This document shows, one piece after another, positions 37,853 to 47,783 of a stretch of 60,009 bases of DNA (within the stretch, counting starts at the first letter, position 1; each line of letters starts with the position of its first letter). A model generated the notes under the pieces. That model did no database searches. It was given only the letters and a program-made list of their open reading frames with translations, and had not been told where the DNA came from. The position numbers and the translations under genes were made by a program. The DNA comes from an uncultured Bacteroidales bacterium (GTDB lineage: Bacteria; Bacteroidota; Bacteroidia; Bacteroidales; Paludibacteraceae): the NCBI GenBank assembly GCA_903911085.1, contig CAIWCC010000264.1, forward strand, positions 1 through 60,009. The letters are read 5' to 3'.

Positions 37853-40792
37853 ATGAAACTGAAAACAAAATATATACATACGACTTTTGTAAGATCAATC
37901 TTTGTTGCGTTGATGTTAATATTGATAAATCAACAAGCCAATTCTCAAAATTTCACAGTAAAAGGCGTAGTAATCGACAACAAAAATGAAACGATAATAG
38001 GTGTAAACGTAAAAGTGAGTGGAAGTAAACTAGGAACAATTACCGATATGAATGGTGCATTTTCGCTATCGTGCGAAAAAGGAAGTACTCTCGAAATATC
38101 GTACATTGGCTATGAATCTCAAAAAGTAAAGGCTCAACCCACTTTGCAAATCAAAATGCTCGAAAATGCCATTGCTTTACAAGAAACCGTTGTGGTTGGT
38201 ATTGGTTATGGGAGTATGCGAAAATCCGATTTAACAGGAGCTATTACATCCGTAAATCAAAAAGACATGAAAAAAGGTGTAGTTACTTCTGCCGAACAAC
38301 TTTTGCAAGGAAAAGTAGCTGGACTCTCAGTTGTACAGGGCTCAGGTGACCCAGCAGCAGGTTCGTCGATGAAATTAAGAGGTGGTACTTCGCTTTCGGC
38401 TGGAAACTCGCCATTGGTAGTGGTAGATGGAATTCCTGGTGTTGATTTTAATTCAGTACAACCGTCCGAAATCATTAGTGTTGATGTATTGAAAGATGCT
38501 TCATCCAGTGCTATTTATGGTTCTCGAGGAGCAAATGGCGTCATCATTGTTACTACCAATAGAGGCGCAAGCAACACCGAAGTTAAAAGCGTTTCGTACA
38601 ATGGATATGTTGGAGTTGGAAATGTAGCAAAACATATAGATTTACTTTCAGCAAACCAATGGAGAGGTTATGTGCGTGACAACAATATATTGACAGCCAT
38701 CGATTTTGGTGCAAATACCGATTGGCAAAAGGAATTGGAACAAACAGCCATTTCTCAATCTCACAATATATATTTTAACAGAGCAAATACTAACGGCGGT
38801 TACCGTGCATCGATAACTTACTCAGACAATCAAGGCGTTATGAAAAAAAGCGCAATGAATCGTTTAGCAGGAAGTCTTTCGGCTTATCAATATGCATTGA
38901 ACAAAAAATTAAAAATTGAAGCGGGTGTTAATAGCAGTGTAGATAACTGGACACCAATTGATTTGCGAGTAATAGAAAGAGCTGCCAACTTAAATCCAAC
39001 TGTTCCGGTTTACGATGCCAATGGAAAATATACTTCTATTGGGGGTACTAATACTGAAAATCCGGTGGAATTGATGAATAACAGAAACGATGATGAATCG
39101 CGTCACCGATTACTAGGTTATGGAAAAATAGAATTGGATATTGCAAAAGGTTTAAAAGCAGTTACTAACGCGTCCTACGAATATAATTCCTATTTACGCC
39201 GTTACTATATTCCATCTTATGCAGTTATGGAAGGTATGTCATTAAAAGGTCATGGCGAAAGAAGTTTGGCTGATAATTCTACCAAGCAGCTAGAGGCATA
39301 TTTAACTAAAGATATTGAATTTGCAAAAATGAATAAACTCAGTTTGATGGCTGGATATTCGTACATGGAAACTGTGTATGAAGGATTTGGAGCTATACGA
39401 AGCGGTTTTGACACAGATGCTTTTTTGTACAATAACTTAGCTGCAGGATCGGATTATACCACTGGCGATGTCTATTCATATAAAGGTCAGTCAAATTTAA
39501 TTTCGTTTTTTGGTCGTGCCAATTATAATTACCTTGGTAAATATATGTTTACTGCCTCAATTCGTCAGGATGGTTCTTCACGTTTTGGATTGAATAATAA
39601 ATGGGGATTATTTCCATCGGCATCTGCAGCTTGGCGTATTTCGGACGAACCATTTATGAAAAGCACTGCTAATTGGCTAAATAACTTAAAGTTACGTTTT
39701 GGTTATGGCGTAACTGGTAATCAAGATGGAATTGGCGATTACAAATCACTAGCTATTCTGGGAGCCAACGGAGCTTCGTATTACGATGCAGCTACTGATA
39801 TGTGGAAAAAATCGTACGCACCTGTTCAGAATGTAAATCCCGATTTGAAATGGGAATCTACTTCGCAGTATAACATTGGAATTGACTTTAGCTTAATCAA
39901 CAAAATTACTGGTACTATTGAATTGTACAGTAAAAAAACCAGTGACCTACTTTGGACATATCCCGTACCACAACCACCTTATATTGTTGGTACAATGCTT
40001 GCCAATGTTGGCGATTTGAGCAATAAAGGTGTGGAACTTACTTTGAATGTAAACATCATTAAATCAAAAGATTTCAATTGCGATGCTAACCTAACATTTG
40101 CTTATAACGACCAAAAAATTGATAAACTATCGAATGAAGTTTTTCAAGAATCAGGATTAAAATCAGGGTCACTTCATGGTTTACGCGGCATGTCGGGCAT
40201 GTATTCTCAAGTTATCAAAGAAGGTTATCCTGCAGGAGCTTTCTGGGGTCCAATATGTAATGGAATTGACCCAGATGGAAAATATATTTTAAATAGCGAC
40301 ACATTAGGAAACCCAATTAACGAATATCTTGGCAGTGCACAACCAAAATACAATGTCGGTTTCGGCATGAATTTTAGCTACAAAGCGTTCGATTTAGGTT
40401 TCAGTACTTACGGTATGTTTGGGCAAAAAGTGCTAAATGCCAGTTCAATGAGTATGTATGACCCCACCCGTTTACCATCGCAAAACGTGCCTGATGGATT
40501 TTTGTCAAGCGGAATAAAAACCGATCCAACTTTCTCAAGTTATTGGGTTGAAAATGGTTCATTCTTTCGCTTACAATCGGTTACACTTGGTTATACCGTG
40601 CCAAAGAAATACAATTTTGGCTTAGAAAAAGTAAGAGTTTATATTACTGGCGAAAATTTGTTTGTACTCACAAAATACAGTGGAACCGACCCCGAAGTAA
40701 ATAACAACGGACTTGATGCACCAGGTATCGACCGTTTTAATTATTATCCTCGTCCACGCACAATTTCATTTGGCTTAAACATTTCATTATAA
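37853..40792 (+). CDS. SusC/RagA-type TonB-dependent outer-membrane transporter
   Basis: Imports oligosaccharides across the outer membrane with the SusD partner, powered by TonB. The 979-residue protein has a signal peptide (cleavage near NSQN), an N-terminal carboxypeptidase-regulatory-like domain (TVKGVVIDNKNETIIGVNV), a probable TonB-box region (ETVVVGIGYG), a plug domain (LLQGKVAGLSVVQGSGDP, LVVVDGIPG, SSAIYGSRGANGVI) and a long beta-barrel ending in RPRTISFGLNISL with a terminal leucine. Length is normal. It is followed by susD after 19 bp and preceded by module-bearing genes. The encoded enzymes suggest the cargo is an alpha-glucan oligosaccharide. Confidence 0.97.
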   Translation: MKLKTKYIHTTFVRSIFVALMLILINQQANSQNFTVKGVVIDNKNETIIGVNVKVSGSKLGTITDMNGAFSLSCEKGSTLEISYIGYESQKVKAQPTLQIKMLENAIALQETVVVGIGYGSMRKSDLTGAITSVNQKDMKKGVVTSAEQLLQGKVAGLSVVQGSGDPAAGSSMKLRGGTSLSAGNSPLVVVDGIPGVDFNSVQPSEIISVDVLKDASSSAIYGSRGANGVIIVTTNRGASNTEVKSVSYNGYVGVGNVAKHIDLLSANQWRGYVRDNNILTAIDFGANTDWQKELEQTAISQSHNIYFNRANTNGGYRASITYSDNQGVMKKSAMNRLAGSLSAYQYALNKKLKIEAGVNSSVDNWTPIDLRVIERAANLNPTVPVYDANGKYTSIGGTNTENPVELMNNRNDDESRHRLLGYGKIELDIAKGLKAVTNASYEYNSYLRRYYIPSYAVMEGMSLKGHGERSLADNSTKQLEAYLTKDIEFAKMNKLSLMAGYSYMETVYEGFGAIRSGFDTDAFLYNNLAAGSDYTTGDVYSYKGQSNLISFFGRANYNYLGKYMFTASIRQDGSSRFGLNNKWGLFPSASAAWRISDEPFMKSTANWLNNLKLRFGYGVTGNQDGIGDYKSLAILGANGASYYDAATDMWKKSYAPVQNVNPDLKWESTSQYNIGIDFSLINKITGTIELYSKKTSDLLWTYPVPQPPYIVGTMLANVGDLSNKGVELTLNVNIIKSKDFNCDANLTFAYNDQKIDKLSNEVFQESGLKSGSLHGLRGMSGMYSQVIKEGYPAGAFWGPICNGIDPDGKYILNSDTLGNPINEYLGSAQPKYNVGFGMNFSYKAFDLGFSTYGMFGQKVLNASSMSMYDPTRLPSQNVPDGFLSSGIKTDPTFSSYWVENGSFFRLQSVTLGYTVPKKYNFGLEKVRVYITGENLFVLTKYSGTDPEVNNNGLDAPGIDRFNYYPRPRTISFGLNISL

Positions 40793-40811
40793 CAAATAAA
40801 ATCAGACAGTT

Positions 40812-42326
40812 ATGAAAACAAAACATATTACATTCGTCCTGCTTTTATCAATGTCATTGGCAGCTTGTACCAACTTAGATGAAGTTCTGTACGATAAAGT
40901 ATCGATGGATGAATACGGAAAAACTACTACGGAAGTTCAAACCATTGTTGGTGGTGCTTATGCAACATTAAGAGGTTTCAGTGATGCCGACAAAGGTGGT
41001 ACAAATTGCTATCCAACATGCGAATTCGTGTTTTTTCTGAGCGAATGTGCATCCGACGAAGCTTGCATACCAACTCGTGGAACCGACTGGTATGACGGTG
41101 GTCGTTACCAACAAATTCAATATCACACTTGGGATGCCAATAATATATTGATATTAAGTTCTTGGAAATATTGCTTCCAAGGAATTGCAAATATCAACTC
41201 CATTATTTATCAAGTTGGAAAATCGGGTTTAAAAGCCAATGAGAAAGAAATAGTAAATGCCGAACTTCGCGGTTTGAGAGCTTATTATTACTACCAATTG
41301 CTGGACATGTTTGGCAGTGTGCCTATTGTTACTGATTTTGAATCGACAGGATTGCCCGAAAAATCAACCCGCACGCAGGTTTTTGAATTTATAGAAAGTG
41401 AGTTAAATGATATTATGACTAAACTCCCAGCCACAATTTCTTATGGTAGGTTTACACAGAATGTAGCCAACACATTGTTAGCCAGACTATATCTAAATGC
41501 TGAAGTTTATACTGGAACTGTTCGTTGGAAAGACTGTATTGATGTTTGCGCCAAAATTACTGGTTATACATTGGAACCAAATTACTTTGAAAGTTTTAAA
41601 ACTGCCAATGAAAAATCTTCAGAAATAATTTTTGCCATTCCTTACGATCATAAAGAAAATACGGTGGGAAATTATTTGGCTTCGATGACATTCCATTACA
41701 ATCAAAAATACGCATTTTCGGCCACTGCTGCTTATCCTTGGTGTGGCAATGGAATTTGCGGAAAGCCAGGTTTATATACCTCTTTCGATGCAAATGATAT
41801 TCGCCGTCAATCACTTTTAATTGGCGATCAGCTTAACATTGTAACCGGAGCTGTAATTATGATGGACAACGGTAATCCGCTGACATACACCGAAGATATT
41901 GTAGATTTTACCAAAGCGTTACAAAACGAAGGTGCTCGTCTTTTCAAATACGAAGTACAAGGCGACGACAAATGGGAACGTGACAACGATTGGGTACTGA
42001 TGCGGTATTCGGAAGTATTAATGATGGTAGCAGAAGCTAATTTCCGATTGGGATTTGTTGGCAATTCATTGCCATACATCAATAAAATTCGTAAACGCGC
42101 TGGATTAGCTGACGTTGCAGTAGTTACCGAAACTGTACTTGACGATGAATGGAAACACGAATTCGTATTCGAAGGTTTAAGAAGAACTACTAATATACGA
42201 TTCGGAACATTTTTTAAACCATGGTGGAATAAAACAGCAACTCCATTATTTAGAGGCGTTTATCCAATTCCACAAACTGTAATTGATTTGAATCCAAAAA
42301 TCAAACAAAATCCTGACTACCAATGA
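40812..42326 (+). CDS. SusD/RagB-type glycan-binding outer-membrane lipoprotein
   Basis: The 504-residue lipoprotein caps the SusC barrel and binds the incoming glycan. It has a lipobox SLAAC (Cys19), the SusD-like start NLDEVLYDKVS, the TPR-type helices with AELRGLRAYYYYQLLDMFG and VPIVTDFE, and a C-terminal segment with DWVLMRYSEVLMMVAEANFR and HEFVFEGLRR followed by YPIPQTVIDLNPKIKQNPDY. All are diagnostic of the family. Its stop codon overlaps the start of the GH71/99-like gene by 4 bp, showing tight co-translation. Confidence 0.97.
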   Translation: MKTKHITFVLLLSMSLAACTNLDEVLYDKVSMDEYGKTTTEVQTIVGGAYATLRGFSDADKGGTNCYPTCEFVFFLSECASDEACIPTRGTDWYDGGRYQQIQYHTWDANNILILSSWKYCFQGIANINSIIYQVGKSGLKANEKEIVNAELRGLRAYYYYQLLDMFGSVPIVTDFESTGLPEKSTRTQVFEFIESELNDIMTKLPATISYGRFTQNVANTLLARLYLNAEVYTGTVRWKDCIDVCAKITGYTLEPNYFESFKTANEKSSEIIFAIPYDHKENTVGNYLASMTFHYNQKYAFSATAAYPWCGNGICGKPGLYTSFDANDIRRQSLLIGDQLNIVTGAVIMMDNGNPLTYTEDIVDFTKALQNEGARLFKYEVQGDDKWERDNDWVLMRYSEVLMMVAEANFRLGFVGNSLPYINKIRKRAGLADVAVVTETVLDDEWKHEFVFEGLRRTTNIRFGTFFKPWWNKTATPLFRGVYPIPQTVIDLNPKIKQNPDYQ

Positions 42327-43546
42327 AAACAAAATTAGTTTTATTGCTTGCTATTTGTTCACTGTGTTTCTGGAGTTGCAAAACTGCCAATGCACCCGAA
42401 GAGGAAATTACTGTTTATCAGCCTGTTTCGGTAACAAAAACCAATCCGTTGAAGGTGTTTGTTCATTACATGCCCTGGTTCGAAAACAAAACCACTAATG
42501 CCGGAAAATGGGGTTATCATTGGACAATGAAAAACTGCAATCCTGATGTTATCGACTCGAACGGTCGCCGTCAAATTGCATCTCATTATTATCCGCTCAT
42601 TGGTCCTTATGCGTCAAGTGACCAAGATTTAATTGAATACCATTTATTGTTAATGAAATATTCGGGCATTGATGGAATTTTGATAGATTGGTATGGTCAA
42701 TGGACTTACAACGATTCGCAATCAATACTTATCAATTCAAATGCAATAATTAATGCTTGTGCCAAAGTGGGACTCGAATTTGCGATTGTTTACGAGGATA
42801 GAGTTATTCCAAACATGATGACAGCAACTTCAACTACAGATTATGTAAGTTTAGCTGTTACCGATATGAATTATATAAATCACACTTATTTCAATAAAAG
42901 CAATTATATTAAAATTGATGGAAAACCCTTGCTGATGGTGTTTGGACCTGATTATATTACAAAACCAGATGATTGGACTACAATTCTGAGCGTATTTCCT
43001 ACCAAACCATGTTTCATGTCATTGTATGGATTTACTTCCAAAGTTGGCACTGCTAATAGTGGCGGTGAATATCTCTGGCCTTGGGGCGATAATATAAACG
43101 TTGATGTGAAATATGCTAACAAAAAAAATGATCCAACCTTTATGGGCGGTGCATGGCCAGGTTTTCACGATTATTACAAAGAAGGTGGTGTTGGAAATAC
43201 CTTATTTTTAGACGATTATGCCAATGGAGCAAGATGGTACGAACTTCTAAAAAAAGCGCAAGACAATTCAATGAAATATTTGCAGCTTATCACTTGGAAC
43301 GACTTTGGCGAAGGTACTATGATAGAACCAACAAAGGAATTTGGTTACTCATACTTAACTAAATTACAAACATTTACTGCTTCTACTTTAAATCAAAAAC
43401 AACTCGAAAGCATATACAACATGTATAATCTTCGGAAGCAATACAAAACAGATGCAACAAAACAAAAAAAGTTAAATCAAGCATTTTACTATTTTGTATC
43501 CATGCAAGATTCTAAGGCTATTGATATATTAAATGAAATAAAATAA
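42323..43546 (+). CDS. GH71/GH99-like glycoside hydrolase, lipoprotein
   Basis: The 407-residue protein has a lipobox ending in FWSC (Cys19). The (beta/alpha)8-type sequence opens with KVFVHYMPWF and contains GIDGILIDWYG. Near the C-terminus is LITWNDFGEGTMIEP, with Asp327 and Glu330. The WND-x-GE motif resembles the catalytic region of fungal GH71 alpha-1,3-glucanases more than the E-W-x-E of GH99 endo-mannanases. Bacteroidota proteins of this kind are usually annotated GH71/99-like. Together with the neighbouring GH87-like and GH97 genes, alpha-1,3-glucan cleavage is the favoured inference, but specificity is not proven. The 4-bp overlap with susD and a 12-bp gap to GH97 place it inside the operon. 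Confidence 0.8.
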   Translation: MKTKLVLLLAICSLCFWSCKTANAPEEEITVYQPVSVTKTNPLKVFVHYMPWFENKTTNAGKWGYHWTMKNCNPDVIDSNGRRQIASHYYPLIGPYASSDQDLIEYHLLLMKYSGIDGILIDWYGQWTYNDSQSILINSNAIINACAKVGLEFAIVYEDRVIPNMMTATSTTDYVSLAVTDMNYINHTYFNKSNYIKIDGKPLLMVFGPDYITKPDDWTTILSVFPTKPCFMSLYGFTSKVGTANSGGEYLWPWGDNINVDVKYANKKNDPTFMGGAWPGFHDYYKEGGVGNTLFLDDYANGARWYELLKKAQDNSMKYLQLITWNDFGEGTMIEPTKEFGYSYLTKLQTFTASTLNQKQLESIYNMYNLRKQYKTDATKQKKLNQAFYYFVSMQDSKAIDILNEIK

Positions 43547-43558
43547 AATATGAGCATT

Positions 43559-45553
43559 ATGAAAAAAATAATTTTTATTTTAACCGCTATACTTTTAATC
43601 TCATGTAACACAGAGAGTAAAAATGTGCTTGTTGCTCCAAATGGAAAAATTTATGTCGAAACTGGAATTGAGGACGGAAAACCTTTTTATCTAGTAAAAT
43701 TGAACGGTAATACTATTATCGAAAAATCGTATTTAGGCTTTTTGTTTAAAAATAACGATTCGTTTTTTGATGATTTTATTATCGAAAAAATTAACACTAA
43801 GTCTGTTAGTGAAAAGTGGTATCAACCTTGGGGCGAAGAGCTTACTGCCGATAATACCTACAATGAAATGACAATTCAACTAATAGAAAACTCATGTAAA
43901 AAACGTAAAATGAATCTAGTATTCAGACTGTTCAACGATGGTCTTGGATTTAGATATGAGTTTCCAGAACAAGAAAATTTGAAAAATTTTGTTATTGCAG
44001 ATGAATTAACTGAATTTGCATTGGTCGGAAATCCAAAAGCATGGTCAATACCAACTAATCGTACCAACTATTTCGAAAATTTGTACAAAAAATCTTATGT
44101 AACAAGTTTAGATACAGTAAGTACACCTTTAACAATGGAAGTAAATGACAGTTTATTTTTAACCATTCACGAAGCAAATTTAACCGATTATGCTGGATTA
44201 AATTTAACACCGAAGCAAGGTTCTTCTACTTTGAAAGCCGATTTAACTCCATGGTCGACTGGTGAGAAAGTTTTTGCAAAAACTCCTTTCGTAAGTTCCT
44301 GGCGCACAATTATTATTGCCAAATCGGCTGGAGATTTAATGTTGTCACGTATAATGTTGAACTTGAACGAACCATCAAAAATTGAAGATACTTCTTGGAT
44401 TCAACCTGGCAGATACATTGGAATATGGTGGGGAATGCATCTTGGTAATTACACTTGGGGACAAGGTCCAAAACATGGTGCAACTACAGCTAATACAATG
44501 CGTTATATCGATTTTGCAGCCAAATATGGTTTCTCTGGCGTATTAGTCGAAGGTTGGAATGTTGGTTGGGATGGCGACTGGTCAACTAATGGCCACCAAT
44601 TTAATTTCACAAAACCATATCCCGATTTTGATATAAAAAAAATATCGGAATATGCTACAACAAAAAATGTAAAATTAATTGGACATAATGAAACTGGTGG
44701 AGCCGCCAAAAACTATGAATCACAGTTAGATAGTGCATTTAAGTTTTATAATAAATATGGTGTAACAACTGTGAAAACTGGTTATGTAAATGCTTTATTA
44801 GATCACAAAGAACAGCATGCTAGTCAATATGGAGTCCGTCATTATCGTAAAGTGATTGAAACTGCTGCCAAATATAAAATTGTTATCGACAATCATGAAC
44901 CGATGATACCTACAGGTTTACAACGCACTTATCCAAATTTAATGTCGCAAGAAGGCGTTCGTGGGCAAGAATACGATGCGTGGTCGCCCGATGGTGGAAA
45001 TCCACCTGAACATACAACCATTATTCCTTTCACAAGAGGATTGGCAGGACCAATGGATTTTACACCAGGAACATTTAATTTTTCCAATCCTGCAAAACCC
45101 GAAACACATGTACAAACAACTCTGGCAAAACAACTTGCATTAAGTGTTGTAATCTATAGTCCATTGCAAATGGCGTCTGATATGATTGAAAACTATGAGA
45201 ACAATCCCGCATTTGAATTTATAACCTCCTGCCCTACTAACTGGGCTAAAACAGTAATTCCAGCAGCCAAAATTGGCGATTTTATAATTGTGGCTCGCAA
45301 AGATCGTAAAAATGAAAATTGGTTTGTAGGTGGTATTACAGACGAGAATGCTAGAGAGTTAAATTTGAATCTGTCATTTTTGGAAAAAGACGCCAAATAC
45401 CGTGCTAAAATCTTTAAAGATGGAAAAGGTGCTGATTATAAAACAAATCCATATCCTGTTGAAATCGAGACCATTGAAATAAATTCAAATTCAAATATTA
45501 AATTGAACTTAGCGGCTGGCGGTGGTACTGCAATTATTATTTCAAAAATTTAA
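43559..45553 (+). CDS. GH97 alpha-glucosidase (SusB-like), lipoprotein
   Basis: The 664-residue protein has a lipobox LLISC (Cys16) and the three-part GH97 plan: N-terminal beta-sandwich, (beta/alpha)8 barrel with GIWWGMHLGNYTWG and VEGWNVGWDGDW, and C-terminal beta-domain. His376 and Glu378 (HNETGG), Glu447 (NHEPMIPTG), Glu465 and Glu471 (SQEGVRGQEY) have the same spacing as His437, Glu439, Glu508, Glu526 and Glu532 of Bacteroides SusB as I remember them. These are the catalytic and calcium-binding residues of inverting alpha-glucosidases, so this is not the retaining alpha-galactosidase subtype. It probably releases glucose from imported oligosaccharides in the periplasm. ATG 43559 is preferred to ATG 43550 because it starts the signal peptide directly. 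Confidence 0.95.
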   Translation: MKKIIFILTAILLISCNTESKNVLVAPNGKIYVETGIEDGKPFYLVKLNGNTIIEKSYLGFLFKNNDSFFDDFIIEKINTKSVSEKWYQPWGEELTADNTYNEMTIQLIENSCKKRKMNLVFRLFNDGLGFRYEFPEQENLKNFVIADELTEFALVGNPKAWSIPTNRTNYFENLYKKSYVTSLDTVSTPLTMEVNDSLFLTIHEANLTDYAGLNLTPKQGSSTLKADLTPWSTGEKVFAKTPFVSSWRTIIIAKSAGDLMLSRIMLNLNEPSKIEDTSWIQPGRYIGIWWGMHLGNYTWGQGPKHGATTANTMRYIDFAAKYGFSGVLVEGWNVGWDGDWSTNGHQFNFTKPYPDFDIKKISEYATTKNVKLIGHNETGGAAKNYESQLDSAFKFYNKYGVTTVKTGYVNALLDHKEQHASQYGVRHYRKVIETAAKYKIVIDNHEPMIPTGLQRTYPNLMSQEGVRGQEYDAWSPDGGNPPEHTTIIPFTRGLAGPMDFTPGTFNFSNPAKPETHVQTTLAKQLALSVVIYSPLQMASDMIENYENNPAFEFITSCPTNWAKTVIPAAKIGDFIIVARKDRKNENWFVGGITDENARELNLNLSFLEKDAKYRAKIFKDGKGADYKTNPYPVEIETIEINSNSNIKLNLAAGGGTAIIISKI

Positions 45554-45582
45554 CAATAGATTCGTTAACTTATTGGTTGAGG

Positions 45583-45617
45583 ACCGCTGTCGTGATTTAA
45601 GTCTGTCAGCGGTTTTA
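45583..45617 (+). terminator. Probable terminator after GH97
   Basis: ACCGCTG (45583-45589) pairs with CAGCGGT (45607-45613) and TTT follows (TTTT counting the last stem base). The 7-bp stem and 17-nt loop make it a moderate terminator that would end the susC-susD-GH operon. Confidence 0.65.
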
Positions 45618-45908
45618 ATTCATCAATTAGACATAATATTTGAAAAAATTTGTATTTCACAAACTTTTCCAACATGATTGAAATTAGAAATTACATAAAT
45701 GACTAATCAATAGTAATTATTAAACAGAAAAAAAAACTATATTTGCAACATCGAATTTCATTTTTTTTTGTTCAGTCATTTTATAATCAAAATCTTGATT
45801 ATCAAACACCAAAGCATCTAATTATCAATGCAATATTCAAAAAGTATAACATGCCAGTTAACTAATAATTCAACCTTTTCTAAAGCAAATAAAATTAAAA
45901 CAACCGAT
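45618..45908. other. Intergenic region with the regulator promoter
   Basis: AT-rich DNA containing TATATTTG at 45738-45745, a good -7 box for the regulator gene. An in-frame extension from ATG 45828 is possible but would put 27 polar residues before the signal peptide, so it is not used. Confidence 0.5.
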
Positions 45909-47525
45909 ATGAAAAAATTAATACTTTTGATGATTTTCATTCAATTCAAAGCGTTTTTGCCAGCCGAAAACCTTGATTCTATGCTAATTGTATTAGATTC
46001 TTATATTGCAAAAAGCGATTATTATATTGGAATAAAAGAAAAAAACATCAATAAAAATATGGATAATTTAAAAGCCTATCCGAAAGACAATTATCAACAA
46101 TTAAAATACTGTGCTGCTTTATTCGACGATTACAAATCTTATAAATACGATTCGGCTTATGTTTACGCCATTAAAACCTTAGAAATATCCAATGCATTAA
46201 ATGATTCGGAAAAAATTATTGAAGCTAAATTACGATTAGTTTTTTGTTATTTATCATCGGGTTTATTCAAAGAATCGTTCGATTTAGTCAATGGAATTAA
46301 TTATATTAGCGATTATAAACCATCAGTTAAACTGAATTATTTCAAAATAATGTCACGGTTGTATTTCGATATGGCCGATTACAATAGCGTACAACCATTT
46401 AGGAACCAATATATTGAAGCAGGAATAATGTACAGCGATTCAGCCATATCATTATTACCTAAAAATAGTATTGAGCAACTATCGGTATTGGGTCTCAAGA
46501 AAATGAAAAAAATGGACTACAACGCTGCAATAGCTGATTATATGGAAGTTATGAAAAAAACAACTGATTTTCATGAATATGCAATTGCAGCCTCAAGTTT
46601 AGGATATATCAATACACTTACAAATCAATACGATGAAGCTGCAATCAATATAATAAAAGCTGCCATTGGTGATATTCAATCATCTACAAAAGAAACTGTT
46701 GCATTGCGATTGCTTGCTACACAATTGTACCTTAAAAAACACGATATAAATAGAGCATATCTGTATATTAAAATTGCTTTAGATGATGCAGTATTTTATA
46801 ATGCTCGGCATCGAAAAATTGAAATTGGATCTATTCTTCCTATTATTGAGAAAGAGCGAATTGCTGCCATTGAACATCAACGAAACCTTCTGATATGGCT
46901 AGTTTCATCGGTTTCGTTACTTCTAATTTTATTGCTTGTAGCCACTCTAGTTATTTACAAACAACTTAAAAAAATCAAAATTGCTAGACAAACTATTGAA
47001 AATCAGAACGAAAAACTTATTGGTGTAAATGTCGACCTAAAAGAAGCAAATAGCATTAAAGATAAATATTTAGGACACTTTTTTTATGTCAATTATCAAT
47101 TTATTGATAAGATTGAAAGAATTTATAGGATGGTAAATCGCAAATTAGTGTTAAAGCAATATGATGAATTGGCAAAATCCTTTAAAGAATCCGATTTGCA
47201 ACATGAGCGAAATAACATGTATAAGTCTTTTGATGAAACGTTTTTAAGACTTTTTCCTGATTTTGTATATGAATATAAACGCTTGTTTCCTCCCGAAGAA
47301 TGGGAATCAATAGGCATTGATAATGAGAGCTTAACCCTCGAAATGCGCATATTTGCACTTATCAGACTAGGGGTTTACGAAAGTGAGAAAATCAGTAAAT
47401 TTTTAAACTATTCAGTCAACACAATTAACACTTACAAAACGAAAGTAAAAAATAAGTCGATTATTCCGAACGAACAATTTGAGAAAAAAATTATGGAAAT
47501 TAAATATCACAAATCTGACATTTAA
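45909..47525 (+). CDS. TPR/transmembrane/HTH regulator (DUF6377-like) of the polysaccharide locus
   Basis: The 538-residue protein has an N-terminal signal sequence (about 1-18), a helical periplasmic region with TPR-like repeats (about 60-320), one membrane span (about 327-350, LLIWLVSSVSLLLILLLV), a cytoplasmic coiled coil, and a C-terminal helix-turn-helix of the LuxR/GerE type (SEKISKFLNYSVNTINTYKTKVKNK, about 490-515). This topology resembles SusR-like and DUF6377 regulators that sense a glycan in the periplasm and activate transcription directly. It lies between the SusCD operon and the GH87-like gene and is the only regulator in the locus, so control of both is inferred. No separate kinase or anti-sigma factor is present. 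Confidence 0.82.
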   Translation: MKKLILLMIFIQFKAFLPAENLDSMLIVLDSYIAKSDYYIGIKEKNINKNMDNLKAYPKDNYQQLKYCAALFDDYKSYKYDSAYVYAIKTLEISNALNDSEKIIEAKLRLVFCYLSSGLFKESFDLVNGINYISDYKPSVKLNYFKIMSRLYFDMADYNSVQPFRNQYIEAGIMYSDSAISLLPKNSIEQLSVLGLKKMKKMDYNAAIADYMEVMKKTTDFHEYAIAASSLGYINTLTNQYDEAAINIIKAAIGDIQSSTKETVALRLLATQLYLKKHDINRAYLYIKIALDDAVFYNARHRKIEIGSILPIIEKERIAAIEHQRNLLIWLVSSVSLLLILLLVATLVIYKQLKKIKIARQTIENQNEKLIGVNVDLKEANSIKDKYLGHFFYVNYQFIDKIERIYRMVNRKLVLKQYDELAKSFKESDLQHERNNMYKSFDETFLRLFPDFVYEYKRLFPPEEWESIGIDNESLTLEMRIFALIRLGVYESEKISKFLNYSVNTINTYKTKVKNKSIIPNEQFEKKIMEIKYHKSDI

Positions 47526-47643
47526 TAATTTATGTGAGATTATTATTTTTATTCCCAATTGTAAAATTGAATATATATGTTTAATTTCTAAATAATACGA
47601 TTATATTTTTCATGAAGTAATTATTTATAATTAACTGAATTAC

Positions 47644-47690
47644 AAAAAGATACAACTACTAAAGCAATTAAATAGTTATATCTTTTTTTT
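47644..47690 (+). terminator. Inverted repeat with T-run between regulator and GH87-like gene
   Basis: AAAAAGATACAACTA (47644-47658) pairs with 47673-47687 with one mismatch and is followed by T residues, as expected of a terminator. It ends only 30 bp upstream of the TATCTTTG -7 box of the next gene, so it could also be an operator. Confidence 0.55.
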
Positions 47691-47719
47691 GTGCTAATTT
47701 ATTGATATAAGTTTGAATA

Positions 47720-47727
47720 TATCTTTG
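47720..47727 (+). promoter_or_regulatory. -7 promoter element for the GH87-like gene
   Basis: TATCTTTG matches the Bacteroidota consensus, 56 bp upstream of the start codon at 47784. No -33 TTTG at the usual spacing. Confidence 0.5.
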
Positions 47728-47783
47728 TATCGGATTTTTTTTTAAATTTTTCTCTTTTAAATTTAACACTAATACATTTGCTC

